Assembly: GCF_000737325.1 (NCBI RefSeq)
Contig: NZ_CP011125.1
Coordinates: forward strand, 6,510,001-6,574,000
Length of the DNA: 64,000 nucleotides
Source of the DNA: Sandaracinus amylolyticus
GTDB taxonomy: Bacteria > Myxococcota_A > Polyangia > Polyangiales > Sandaracinaceae
Reading direction: 5' to 3'
In this document: in pieces, positions 44,642 to 53,790 of the stretch
Position numbering within the stretch: the first letter of the stretch is position 1
Layout: every line of letters begins with the position of its first letter
Program-made: the position numbers and the translations under genes
Notes under the pieces: model-generated
What the model was told of the DNA's origin: nothing
What the model saw: the letters and a program-made list of their open reading frames with translations, nothing else
Database searches by the model: none

Positions 44642-45841
44642 ATGACGACGACGAGGAGCTGGGCGGGCGTCGGCCGGAGCATCAACCGCGACGGCGCGAC
44701 CGCCGGTCGCGAGGCGGCGCGCGAGGCGGTCGGCGCGCTCGAGGTCCGTGCTCCTTCGATCGTGATCGTGTTCGCGACCGCGGGGCTCGATCAGGAGGCG
44801 CTCGTGCGCGGCGTGCGCGAGGCGACGGGTGGCGCGCCGCTCGTCGGGTGCTCGGTCGAGGGGATCGTCACGCGCCACGGCTCGGAGGAGGTCACGCACG
44901 CGACGACGGTCGCGGCGATCGCGTCCGACGAGATGTGGTTCGAGACGTTCTCGGTGCCGGGGTTCGTCGACGATCCCGAGGGCGCGGCCCGCGCGCTCTC
45001 GTCGATGGTCGCGGCGCGCGGGCGCGAGGACGCGGCGCTGCTCGCGCTCTTCCCCGACGGAGTCGGGGGCGACTGCCGCGCGCTGCTCGAGACGCTCGAG
45101 GCGACGCTGCCCGCGTCGTTGCGCATCGTCGGCGGCACCGCGGGCGATCTGCTGCGCTTCGAGCGCACGTGGCAGTACGAGGGCGATCGCGTGCTGCACG
45201 GCGGGCTCTCGGCGCTGCTGATCGGCGGCGCGGTCGAGCCCGAGGTGCTGGTCACGCACGGGTGCGATCTCGTCGGCAGTCAGCGCGTGGTCACGCGCGC
45301 CGAGGGCGGCTGGATGGAGCGCATCGACGATCAGCCCGCGTGGTCGTTCTTCCAGGAGTACCTGTCGGACGGCAAGGGCACGCTCGAGGCGATGCACGTC
45401 GCGCATCTGCTGGTCGCCGAGAAGGTCGGCGCCGACGAGCTCGGCATCGACGACTTCACGGTGCGCGTGCCGGTGCGCCTCGATGCGTCGCGGGGCGCGC
45501 TCTACTTCCAGGCCGGGCTGCGCGAGGGCACGCGCGTGCAGCTCGCGATCCGCAACCCCGAGAAGGTGTGCGCGCGCGCGATCGCGGCAGCGCGCGAGAT
45601 CACGACGAGGCGCGGGGCGAAGCCGCTGCTGGTGCTCGACCTCGAGTGCGCGGGGCGCGGCGCGCTGCTCTTCGGGCACGAGACCACGGAGCGCCTCATC
45701 ACGCCGGTGCAGCGCGAGTTCGACGACGCGGTGCCCTGGGTCGGCGCGCACACGTACGGCGAGATCGCGCCGGTCGCGGGGCGCACTTGGTTCCACAACT
45801 ACACGGCGGTGCTCTGCGCGCTGTACCCGCGAGCGAGATGA
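44642..45841 (+). CDS. FIST-domain sensor protein
   Basis: A 399-residue protein of FIST-N (about 25-230) and FIST-C (about 250-370) domains; these are thought to sense small ligands such as amino acids. No kinase or signal peptide is present, so it is a stand-alone input module. Its stop overlaps the histidine kinase start (ATGA), strongly suggesting it feeds the kinase. ATG at 44642 with GGGGG upstream. Confidence 0.87.
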   Translation: MTTTRSWAGVGRSINRDGATAGREAAREAVGALEVRAPSIVIVFATAGLDQEALVRGVREATGGAPLVGCSVEGIVTRHGSEEVTHATTVAAIASDEMWFETFSVPGFVDDPEGAARALSSMVAARGREDAALLALFPDGVGGDCRALLETLEATLPASLRIVGGTAGDLLRFERTWQYEGDRVLHGGLSALLIGGAVEPEVLVTHGCDLVGSQRVVTRAEGGWMERIDDQPAWSFFQEYLSDGKGTLEAMHVAHLLVAEKVGADELGIDDFTVRVPVRLDASRGALYFQAGLREGTRVQLAIRNPEKVCARAIAAAREITTRRGAKPLLVLDLECAGRGALLFGHETTERLITPVQREFDDAVPWVGAHTYGEIAPVAGRTWFHNYTAVLCALYPRAR

Positions 45842-47265
45842 ACGACGACGGGCACGACGACGGCGACTCGCGCGTCCGCGAGCTGCTGCGGCTGAACGCG
45901 GCGCTCGACGATCAAGTGCGCCACCTGGTGCGCACCGAGCAGAAGCTCTTCCTCTCGCAGCGCGAGCTCGGGCGACAGATCGCGCGGCTCGACGCGCTCA
46001 ACCAGTTCGCGATCGACGTCGCGGGGCTCGCGAGCCCGGAGCGCATCCTCGAGCGCGCGGCGGACATGCTCTTCGCGCTCTTCCCGTTCGATCAGGCGCT
46101 CGCGTTCGTGGTGCGCGAGGGGGGCGCGCTGGTGCCCGCGGTGGTGCGCGCGGTGCCGGGGCGAGAGCCGCCCGAGGAGCGCGCGCGCGAGGCGTGCGCG
46201 ACGGTCCTCGGCGCGCTGCCCGAGGAGCGCGAGCCGCGCTTCGGCACCGCCGACGAGCTGCGCCGGACCACGTCGTTCGCGCCGCTGCTCGAGTGCGTGG
46301 ACGCGGCGTTCGCGCGCGACGATCCGTCGCCCGAGGCGACGGCGCGCGCGTGGACGATGGTGCTCCCGCTCTCGCGCCGCGGGACGCCGGGATCGGACCT
46401 CGAGGGCGTGCTCGTGTTCCGCACGCGCGGGGGTCCGCTGAGCTTCCACGAGGAGCTGCCGACCGCGAAGGACGTGGCGTTCCTCGGGCTCTTCGCGCGG
46501 CAGATCGCGGCGGCGGTGACGAGCTCGCGGCTCTTGCGCGATCTGCAGCTCAGCTACGAGCGGCTCGCGGACGCGCAGCGCGAGCGGGTGGAGCGCGAGC
46601 GGCTCGCGGCGCTGGGCGAGCTCGCGGCGGTGGTCGCGCACGAGGTGCGGAACCCGCTCGGCGCGATCTCGAACGCGGTCTCGGTGCTCGCGCGGCTGGT
46701 GCCCGCGGAGGGCGACGCGCGCGGGATGATCGCGATCGTGCGCGAGGAGGCGGGGCGCCTGAACCAGATCGTGAGCGACCTGATCGACTTCGCGCGGCCG
46801 CACACGCCGGCGCCGAAGCAGGAGTCGGTCGCGACGATCGCGGAGACGGCGATCGAGAGCGTGCGCGTGCGCTTCCCCGAGGCGCACGTGAGCCTCACCA
46901 CCGACGGCGACGCGAGCGCGGCGTGGGTCGACGGACGGATGATCCGCCAGGCGCTGATCAACCTGATCGTGAACGCGGTGCTCGCCTCGCCCGACGGCGC
47001 GCCGATCGTGGTGCGCGTGAGCGGCGGCGAGGACCACGCGGTGCGCATCGAGGTCGAGGATCACGGGCCCGGCGTGCCCGCGGCGCTCGCGCAGCGCGTG
47101 TTCGAGCCGTTCTTCACGACGCGGGCGAGCGGCACGGGCCTGGGGCTCTCGATCGTGCGCCGCGCGGCGGAGGCGCACGGCGGGAGCGTGTCGCTGCACG
47201 ACGCGCCGAGCGGCGGCGCGGTGTTCGTGATCGAGCTGCCGAGCGAGCCCGCGCCGCAGCGCTGA
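45838..47265 (+). CDS. GAF-domain histidine kinase
   Basis: Soluble sensor kinase of 475 residues. A coiled coil at 10-60 precedes a GAF-like domain (about 60-230). The HisKA domain follows (VAHEVRNPLGAISNAVSVLA, His in HEVRNP), then the HATPase_c domain with VNAVLASPDGAP, DHGPGVP and GTGLGLSIVRR (N and G boxes). It overlaps the FIST gene by 4 nt. No response regulator gene is next to it; the closest on the same side is absent, so the partner is elsewhere. Confidence 0.9.
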   Translation: MNDDGHDDGDSRVRELLRLNAALDDQVRHLVRTEQKLFLSQRELGRQIARLDALNQFAIDVAGLASPERILERAADMLFALFPFDQALAFVVREGGALVPAVVRAVPGREPPEERAREACATVLGALPEEREPRFGTADELRRTTSFAPLLECVDAAFARDDPSPEATARAWTMVLPLSRRGTPGSDLEGVLVFRTRGGPLSFHEELPTAKDVAFLGLFARQIAAAVTSSRLLRDLQLSYERLADAQRERVERERLAALGELAAVVAHEVRNPLGAISNAVSVLARLVPAEGDARGMIAIVREEAGRLNQIVSDLIDFARPHTPAPKQESVATIAETAIESVRVRFPEAHVSLTTDGDASAAWVDGRMIRQALINLIVNAVLASPDGAPIVVRVSGGEDHAVRIEVEDHGPGVPAALAQRVFEPFFTTRASGTGLGLSIVRRAAEAHGGSVSLHDAPSGGAVFVIELPSEPAPQR

Positions 47266-47333
47266 TCGCCCGCGGGGCTGGATCCGCGCAGCGCGAGAAG
47301 AAGGGGACGCGCGCGCAGCTCGACGGGTCGAGA

Positions 47334-47354
47334 GGGGAGGCGCGCAGCCTCCCC
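47334..47354. terminator. 8-bp hairpin between convergent kinase and SGNH genes
   Basis: GGGGAGGC (47334-47341), 5-nt loop, GCCTCCCC (47347-47354). It lies between the kinase stop (47265) and the SGNH stop (47363), where it may end both transcripts. There is no T-run. Confidence 0.45.
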
Positions 47355-47362
47355 CGGGAAGC

Positions 47363-48937
47363 TCAGCGGCGCGTGAGGTAGTCGGAGAAGCCCTTGAGGA
47401 GGGCCTTGTAGAGCATGTTGCCGATCACGCGATAGCCCGCGGGGGTCGCGTGCCGGAAGTCGCCGAAGGCGAGGCGCGGGCGCGAGCGGAACCAGCGCTC
47501 CATGCCGCCCTCGCCGCCCATCGCGCTCCAGGTGTCGAAGAACGCGCAGCCCTCGGCCTGCGCCGCGCGGCGCATCGCGCTCACGATCATCGGCACGGTC
47601 TCGAGCGTGCGGATGCGGCCGCGCTCGTCACGCTCCGCCTGATCGAGCGGCGCGAAGAGCAAGCACGACGCCTCGGGGCGCGCCTGGCGCACGAGGCGCG
47701 CGACCTGGCGGAAGTCCTCCTCGAACTGCGCCTCGTCGCGATCGTCGTCGGCGTCGTTGCCGCCGTACCCGATGACGACGAGGTTCGTGGCGCGCTGCTC
47801 GAGCTGGCGCGCGAGGTGCGCGCGATCGAAGCCGAGGAAGCGACGCGCGCGCGCGCCGACCATGCCGAGCGAGTCGTAGACGACGCCGGGCCCGTCGCGC
47901 TCGAGCACCACGCCGTAGAGGTGGCTCTCGCCGTGGCCGACGGTGCGGATCGTGATCTCGTGCTGGCCGTCGGGCATCACGACGCGGTGCACGTCGTCGG
48001 TGACCGGCTCGCCGCGCGTGTCGACGAGCTGGGGCTCGCCTCCGTCGACGCGGATCTCGAAGCGGCCGCCGCGCGGATGGCGCTCGTAGAGGACCTCGAA
48101 GCGCGACGCCGCGGTGCCGACCGGGCCTTCTTCGACGGTGCCGAACTCCGCGGTCGCGCCGCTGATCGAGCGCGCCTGGTAGCCGCCGTAGCCGTAGTGC
48201 CCGTCGGAGAGCGGTAGGTGCGTGATGTCCATGAGGCGCCACGCGTCGCTCGACTCGTGGCGGATGCCGCGATGGCGATAGGGCATCGATCCGCGCGCCG
48301 CGAGCACGAAGCCGTGGCCCGCGTCCCCGAAGCGGTGCTGCATGCGCTCGCGCACCGTCTGGGTGATGCCGTCGAGCGCGATCGAGGAGTCGCCGTAGTG
48401 CGCGACGCGCGTGATCGCGCCGGGCTCGCGCGACGCGGTGCGATGGAGCGCGTCGTAGAACGCGCGCATCGCGGTGCCGTTCGGATCCTCGATCTCGCGC
48501 GCGAGACCCTCGAGCTCGCTGGGATCGATGCGCACGCCGGTCGCACGCTGCGCGGGATCCGTGGGCTCGACCTCGGGGGGCGGCGCGTCGTCCTCTTCGT
48601 CTTCGAGGTTGGCGAGCACCGAGTCGTCGAGCGCGCCCTGCTGCGGTCCGCCCGCGCTCGCACCGCCGGTCGCGATCGCGGTGCCGCTGACCTCGCCGGC
48701 CTCGCGCCCGTAGAGCCGCGCGATCGGGACGTCCTCGCCGGGCTCCCAGGGACGCAGCGCGTGCATCGCGTCGAGCGGCACGAGGTACGTCGCGAGCGCG
48801 ATCACCACGAACACCGCGGCGACGATCGCGAGGTGCACCACGCCACGCCGCGCTTCCTCGGGCGTCGCGTCGCACGGGTCGTCGAGCCCGTAGGGCTTCT
48901 CGTCCCAGGGCGCGCGCTTGGTGGTGCTCGTGGCCAT
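47363..48937 (-). CDS. SGNH/GDSL-family esterase, membrane-anchored
   Basis: A 524-residue membrane protein: one helix at about 33-53, a 90-residue disordered acidic linker, then an SGNH hydrolase domain. Block I Ser184 is in AHYGDSSIALDG, block III is GYGGNDADD, and the catalytic pair D-x-x-H is in FGDFRHATPAGYRV. It follows the MBOAT gene with a one-base overlap (TGATG); in AlgI/DltB-like systems such proteins transfer or remove acetyl groups from exopolysaccharide or wall polymer. Substrate unknown. Confidence 0.82.
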   Translation of the reverse strand: MATSTTKRAPWDEKPYGLDDPCDATPEEARRGVVHLAIVAAVFVVIALATYLVPLDAMHALRPWEPGEDVPIARLYGREAGEVSGTAIATGGASAGGPQQGALDDSVLANLEDEEDDAPPPEVEPTDPAQRATGVRIDPSELEGLAREIEDPNGTAMRAFYDALHRTASREPGAITRVAHYGDSSIALDGITQTVRERMQHRFGDAGHGFVLAARGSMPYRHRGIRHESSDAWRLMDITHLPLSDGHYGYGGYQARSISGATAEFGTVEEGPVGTAASRFEVLYERHPRGGRFEIRVDGGEPQLVDTRGEPVTDDVHRVVMPDGQHEITIRTVGHGESHLYGVVLERDGPGVVYDSLGMVGARARRFLGFDRAHLARQLEQRATNLVVIGYGGNDADDDRDEAQFEEDFRQVARLVRQARPEASCLLFAPLDQAERDERGRIRTLETVPMIVSAMRRAAQAEGCAFFDTWSAMGGEGGMERWFRSRPRLAFGDFRHATPAGYRVIGNMLYKALLKGFSDYLTRR

Positions 48938-50358
48938 CAGAACTGGAAGTAGATGTACGGGACGACCTGGGTGGATGAAAGCTCCAGCAGGGCCCCGGCC
49001 AGGACTGCGAGCAGCGCACCTTGTGCGATCGCCGGGAGCGCCACGAAGCGCTCGCGCATGGTCGCGTACCACGCGCGCGGCGTGTAGTGCATCGCGAAAC
49101 CGACGAGCATCACGAGCCACACGCCGGGCGCGATCTGCGCGAGCGAGCTGGTGCCCGAGCCGAGGCGCGAGACGATCTCGCCCGCGTTGTCGAGGCTCTC
49201 GGCGCGGAAGAGGATCCGCGAGAACACGACGAACTGCATGGTCCCCGCGATCTTCAGCGCAGTGAGCCAGAGCGGATCGGGCCCGCCCGCGGGCTTGCCG
49301 GTCACGCGCGTCGTGAGGCGATGCAGCACGACGGCAGTCGCTTGCAGCGCGCCGTAGATCACGAACGTCCACGCGGCGCCGTGCCACAGGCCGATCAGGA
49401 AGATCGTGAGCCAGAGGTTGAGGTACGTGCGGCGCTCGCCGAGCTTCGATCCGCCGAGCGGGAAGTAGAGGTAGTCGCGCAGCCAGGTCGAGAGCGTCAT
49501 GTGCCATCGACGCCAGAACTCGGCGGGGCTCTTGGCCTGGTACGGGCGATCGAAGTTCTCGGGCAGCTCGATGCCGAAGAGCTTCGCGGAGCCGCGCGCG
49601 ACGTCGGTGTAGCCCGAGAAGTCCGCGTAGATCTGCAGCGTGAAGCCGTAGAGGCCGATCACGACCTCGGCCGCGGTGAACGCGTCGGGGTTGTCGAAGA
49701 CGCGATCGACGAGGTTCACCGAGACGTAGTCGGCGAACACGACCTTCTTCACGAGGCCGGTCGCGATCAGGAAGAGGCCGTTCGAGACGCGCGCGACGTC
49801 GACGCGCGGCGCGCGATCGAGCTGCGGCAGGAGGTCCGCGGGGCGCGCGATCGGACCGGCGACGAGCTTCGGGAAGAACGTGATGAAGAAGAGCAGCTCG
49901 AGCGGGCTCTTCGCGGGCGCGGTCTTCCGGCGATAGACGTCGATGCAGTAGCTGAGGGACTCGAACGTGTAGAACGAGATGCCGACCGGCAGGATCGCGT
50001 TCAGCAGGACCGGGTCCGGGTAGAGCCCGATCGGGGCGAGCGCGTCGGAGATCGCGCGCGAGCCGAAGTCGAAGTACTTGAACGTGCCGAGCAGGCCGAG
50101 GTTCAGCACGACGCTGACCGAGAGCCAGCGCTTGCGCGTCGTGTCGTCCTCGTGCGCGTGGATCTGCTTGGCGACGAGCCAGTCGATCAGCGTCGAGCCG
50201 AGGATCAGCCCGAGATACCAGGGCTGCCACGCCGCGTAGAACACGCACGACGCGACGATCAGGAAGAGGAGGCGCACCCATCCGGCGCGCGCGAGGACCC
50301 ACCAGCCGGCGAGCGCGAGCGCGAGGAAGAGCAGGTAGTCGAGGCTGTTGAACAGCAT
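48937..50358 (-). CDS. MBOAT-family O-acyltransferase
   Basis: Membrane O-acyltransferase of the AlgI/PatA type, with ten or more helices in 473 residues. The family motif with WHGAAWTF (catalytic His) is near residue 330, and AEFWRRWHMTLSTWLRDYLYFPLGGS is the diagnostic block. It moves acyl groups across the inner membrane to a periplasmic acceptor, here probably with the SGNH protein encoded next. ATG at 50358. Confidence 0.92.
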   Translation of the reverse strand: MLFNSLDYLLFLALALAGWWVLARAGWVRLLFLIVASCVFYAAWQPWYLGLILGSTLIDWLVAKQIHAHEDDTTRKRWLSVSVVLNLGLLGTFKYFDFGSRAISDALAPIGLYPDPVLLNAILPVGISFYTFESLSYCIDVYRRKTAPAKSPLELLFFITFFPKLVAGPIARPADLLPQLDRAPRVDVARVSNGLFLIATGLVKKVVFADYVSVNLVDRVFDNPDAFTAAEVVIGLYGFTLQIYADFSGYTDVARGSAKLFGIELPENFDRPYQAKSPAEFWRRWHMTLSTWLRDYLYFPLGGSKLGERRTYLNLWLTIFLIGLWHGAAWTFVIYGALQATAVVLHRLTTRVTGKPAGGPDPLWLTALKIAGTMQFVVFSRILFRAESLDNAGEIVSRLGSGTSSLAQIAPGVWLVMLVGFAMHYTPRAWYATMRERFVALPAIAQGALLAVLAGALLELSSTQVVPYIYFQF

Positions 50359-50409
50359 CCCGTCAGGACCCCGGACGAGCCCGGGGCCGCGAGACGTACG
50401 TCGTTCCGG

Positions 50410-51696
50410 TCAGAAGCTCCAGCCGACCATGAGCCAGATCTGGATCGACTCGTCGGTGCCGGACTCCGCGACGGCGGGCATGCCGCTGAAGCCGAGGAAA
50501 TAGCTCTGGTACGCGAAGCGCGCGGCCCAGCTGAAGCCGATGTCGAGCTGGCCCGCGAGGCCGAGGAAGAGATCGATCCCGCCGTTCGAGGTTCCGTCGG
50601 GGCCGAGGTACTGGATCGGGCCCGAGTCGACGACGATGCGACCGCCGAAGCCGAGCTCCGCGACGAGCAGGTGGTTCGGCACGAGGCGGATGCGTCCCTG
50701 CACCGCGGGACGGATGTACGTGTAGAGCGTCGACGCGAAGTCGGGCGCGCCCGGCGTCGGGAGCCAGTCGCTGAGATCGAAGCCGTCGATGCCGAAGCCC
50801 GCGGAGAAGACGAGCTCGACCATCTCGGCGAGCACGAGGCCGTAGCCCGCGTCGACCTCGAAGTCGTAGGTCATCATGTCGCGCGTCTGGCCGTCGCGGC
50901 GCACGTAGCTGAGCCCCGCGGAGAACCCGCCCGACACCGCGAAGTAGAGGCCGCGCTCCGCGCCCGGGGAGAGCGCGAGCGGGCGCAGCTCCACGGCGAG
51001 CTGGATGTCCGGGAAGAAGTCGGCGTCGAAGCGGTGCTGCTCCGCGTTGGGCGAGATCGCGGCGGTGCGGTTGCGGATCCGGAGGCCGGCGAGCGCACGC
51101 ACGATCGGCTGGTTCCAGCGGCCCGAGACGTCCACGTCCTCGCGCATCATGTGGTGATCGGGCGCGACCTCGTGGGCGGTCTCCGGCTCGTCGCGCGGGA
51201 CCTCGATCGGCTCGGGCGGAGGGCGGTGGAGCACCGCGATGCCCTCGGCCGCCGCCTCGCTCGCGGCCACGGCGATGTCCTGCGTGCCGCCGCGCCCGCT
51301 CGGCGCGCTCGTGGTGCGCCGCGTGAGCTCGTTGCCGCGGATGTCCATGATCCACACGGTCGTCGTCGCGCGGCGCCCGGTGCCCTCGACGAAGCCACCG
51401 ACGACGAGCTCCACGCGCAGGTCCTCGACGACCGTCGCCATGCCCTCGGGCGTGCTCACGTCGACGCCGAGACGCGACGCGGTGTCGACGAGCGCCTGCT
51501 CGGGCACGAGCTCGTAGCCCTGCTCGAGCCCTTGCATCGCGGCGCGGCGCGCTTGCTCGGCGCGCCAGCCCTCGAAGCGCAGCACGACCGCGCGTGGCCT
51601 CGACTGCGCGAGCGCTGGGATCGCGGTGAGCGCGATCATCGATGCGAAGAGCGCGCTCACGAAGCGGGCGGCGAGGATGCAGCGTGCCTGGGTCAT
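50410..51696 (-). CDS. Exported protein with probable outer-membrane barrel domain
   Basis: A 428-residue protein with signal peptide (SALFASMIALTAIPALAQ). The N-terminal 100 residues (RAVVLRFEGWRAEQARRAAMQGL, then VVEDLRVELVVGGFVEG) look like the FlgO/TolB-N type domain. The second half has strand-like aromatic alternation and ends in MVGWSF, a barrel C-terminus. The role is unknown. It lies between the MBOAT gene and the efflux sensor kinase gene and is separated from both by about 50 nt. Confidence 0.65.
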   Translation of the reverse strand: MTQARCILAARFVSALFASMIALTAIPALAQSRPRAVVLRFEGWRAEQARRAAMQGLEQGYELVPEQALVDTASRLGVDVSTPEGMATVVEDLRVELVVGGFVEGTGRRATTTVWIMDIRGNELTRRTTSAPSGRGGTQDIAVAASEAAAEGIAVLHRPPPEPIEVPRDEPETAHEVAPDHHMMREDVDVSGRWNQPIVRALAGLRIRNRTAAISPNAEQHRFDADFFPDIQLAVELRPLALSPGAERGLYFAVSGGFSAGLSYVRRDGQTRDMMTYDFEVDAGYGLVLAEMVELVFSAGFGIDGFDLSDWLPTPGAPDFASTLYTYIRPAVQGRIRLVPNHLLVAELGFGGRIVVDSGPIQYLGPDGTSNGGIDLFLGLAGQLDIGFSWAARFAYQSYFLGFSGMPAVAESGTDESIQIWLMVGWSF

Positions 51697-51748
51697 ACGC
51701 GGTTGGCGACGATAGCGAAAAAACCGCGATTCGCGAAACCCGTGCGAG

Positions 51749-53110
51749 CTATCCCGTCCGGCCGTGCGCTCCGAGCTCGAGCACGAGCTCGGCGCCCGGG
51801 CCTTCGTCGTCGGGCGCGCGGGCGAACGCGCGTCCGCCGTGGCGCGTCGCGACGTCGCGCACGATCGCGAGGCCGAGGCCGGTGCCGCTGCGCGAGCGAT
51901 CGAGGCGATGGAAGGGCTGGAACACGGCGTCGCGCTGCGCGTCGGGGATGCCGGGGCCGTGATCGCGCACGCGGAGCCGTGCGGCCTCGCCGTCGCGCTC
52001 GACGTGCACCTCGACGGCGCTGCCCTCGGGCGCGAACGCGAGCGCGTTCGCGACGAGGTTGTCGATCGCGCGGCGCAGCGCGCGCGGCGCCGCGACGGTG
52101 GGCACGAACGCGTCGCCGCGCAGCACGAGATCGACGCCGCGATCCGAGGCGAGCGAGCGGGCTGCGAGGATCGCGTCCTCGGCGAGCGCGACGAGATCGA
52201 GCGGCTCGTGCTCCTCGGACGCGCGCCCTCCGCTCGCGAGCTCGAGGAGATCGGCGGCGGTCGCGGCGAGGCGGTCGACCTCCTCGCGCGTGCGCTCGAG
52301 CGCGTCGCGCAGATCCTCGGCGGAGCGCTCGCGGCGGAGCGTGACGTCGATCGCGGTGCGCATCGTCGCGAGCGGGGTGCGCAGCTCGTGCGCGGCGTCG
52401 GCGACGAGGCGCTCGCGCGCTTCTTTCGCCTCGCGCAGGCGGTCGGTCGCGTCCGCGATCGAGTCGCGCAATTCGCCGACGAGGTCGCGACCACGATCGG
52501 GCGGCGGCGCGGACGCGAGATCGCCCTCGCGCAGCCGGCGCATGTGTTGCGCGAGGCCGCGCAAGCGACGCGTGAGGCCGGTCGCGTGCGCAATTTGTGC
52601 GCCGAGCAGCAGCAGCGTGACGAGCACGACGACGATGGCGGCGGTGCGGTCGTACGCGGTGATCGCGGCCTCGTGCGGGCCGAGATCGTGGCCCAGCCAG
52701 AGCACCCAGCGGCGTCCGTCGGGCGAGCGCACGCGGACGCGGAGCTCGCGCAGGCCGTCGGTGGTGCGCAGGCGCGGCTCGGTGCTCGCCTCGGCGAGCG
52801 AGACGTGCTCGGGCGCGCGTCCGTCGTCGGGCCAGATCACGATGCGGGCCCCGGTGTCGTCGTAGAGCGCGGCCTCGCTCGCGTCGGCGGCGCTGCGCGC
52901 GAGCGGCGAGCGACGCAGGTGCAGGTGCGGCTCGCCGTGCGGGCCGTCGAAGAGGCTGACCGCCTCGATCGCGGCCTGGGTGCGCATCGCGTCGTCGATC
53001 GCGCTCGTCAGCTCGCGGGCGAACATCGCGCGGCCGATCGCGAGCGCGCCCAGCAGCGCGAGCGCCGGGAGGATCGCGCCGACGAGGAGCAGCCGCGCGC
53101 CGAGGCTCAC
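51749..53110 (-). CDS. Sensor histidine kinase, efflux operon
   Basis: A 453-residue membrane kinase: helix at about 6-26, periplasmic sensor region about 27-150, second helix about 152-172 (AAIVVVLVTLLLLGAQIA), HAMP-like region and HisKA with DAAHELRTPLATMRTA, then HATPase_c with NLVANALAFAP and GTGLGLAIVRDV. It follows the response regulator with a GTGA overlap. The partner is the regulator just upstream; with the efflux genes, metal sensing is the likeliest role. GTG start at 53110. Confidence 0.9.
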   Translation of the reverse strand: MSLGARLLLVGAILPALALLGALAIGRAMFARELTSAIDDAMRTQAAIEAVSLFDGPHGEPHLHLRRSPLARSAADASEAALYDDTGARIVIWPDDGRAPEHVSLAEASTEPRLRTTDGLRELRVRVRSPDGRRWVLWLGHDLGPHEAAITAYDRTAAIVVVLVTLLLLGAQIAHATGLTRRLRGLAQHMRRLREGDLASAPPPDRGRDLVGELRDSIADATDRLREAKEARERLVADAAHELRTPLATMRTAIDVTLRRERSAEDLRDALERTREEVDRLAATAADLLELASGGRASEEHEPLDLVALAEDAILAARSLASDRGVDLVLRGDAFVPTVAAPRALRRAIDNLVANALAFAPEGSAVEVHVERDGEAARLRVRDHGPGIPDAQRDAVFQPFHRLDRSRSGTGLGLAIVRDVATRHGGRAFARAPDDEGPGAELVLELGAHGRTG

Positions 53111-53790
53111 GCGTCGGGCTCCTCGCGCGACACGAGGCGGAACCCCACGCCGCGCACCGAGCGGATCTCGAGCGGTGCCGACGCGCGCGCGAGCTTCTGG
53201 CGCAGGTAGCCGACGTAGACGTCGAGCACGTTGGGATCGCCCTCGAACCCCGAGCCCCACACGCTGCGCAGCAGGTGCGCGCGGGTGATCACCTCGCCCG
53301 CGTGCGAGAAGAGCTCGGCCGCGAGCGCGTGCTCGCGCGCCGTGAGCGCGACCTCGCTCGCGCCGAAGCGGATCGCGCGACGTCGCCCGTCGAGCGCGAC
53401 GTCGCCGACGCGGCGGAGATCGATCGCGCCCTCGGCGCGGCGATGCAGCGCCTCGATGCGCGCGAGCAGCTCGTCGAAGTCGAAGGGCTTCGGCAGGTAG
53501 TCGTCGGCCCCGGCGCGCAGCCCGGTCACGCGCTCGGGCACCGTGCCGCGCGCGGTCAGCAGGAGCACGGGCGTGCGCAGGCCCGCGCGGCGCCACTCGC
53601 GCAGCAGCTCCACGCCGTCTCCGTCGGGCAGCATCCAGTCGAGCAGCACGACGTCGTACTCGATCGTGCGCGCCTGCTCGCGCGCGTCATGCACGCGCGA
53701 GCAGCGATCGACCTGGTGGCCCTCCTCACGCAGGCCCCGCACCAGGTGCGTCGCGAGCTTCTCCTCGTCCTCCACCAAGAGCAGCTTCAT
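53107..53790 (-). CDS. OmpR-type response regulator, efflux operon
   Basis: A 227-residue regulator: receiver domain with VEDEEKLA, the phospho-Asp in VVLLDWMLPDGDG and the conserved Lys in YLPKPFDF; OmpR-type winged helix at the C-terminus (VDVYVGYLRQKL and GVGFRLV). Expected to bind upstream of the efflux genes. Its start overlaps the end of czcA by 65 nt in another frame, with GGAGG at good spacing inside the czcA sequence. Unusual but both reading frames look real. Confidence 0.9.
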   Translation of the reverse strand: MKLLLVEDEEKLATHLVRGLREEGHQVDRCSRVHDAREQARTIEYDVVLLDWMLPDGDGVELLREWRRAGLRTPVLLLTARGTVPERVTGLRAGADDYLPKPFDFDELLARIEALHRRAEGAIDLRRVGDVALDGRRRAIRFGASEVALTAREHALAAELFSHAGEVITRAHLLRSVWGSGFEGDPNVLDVYVGYLRQKLARASAPLEIRSVRGVGFRLVSREEPDA

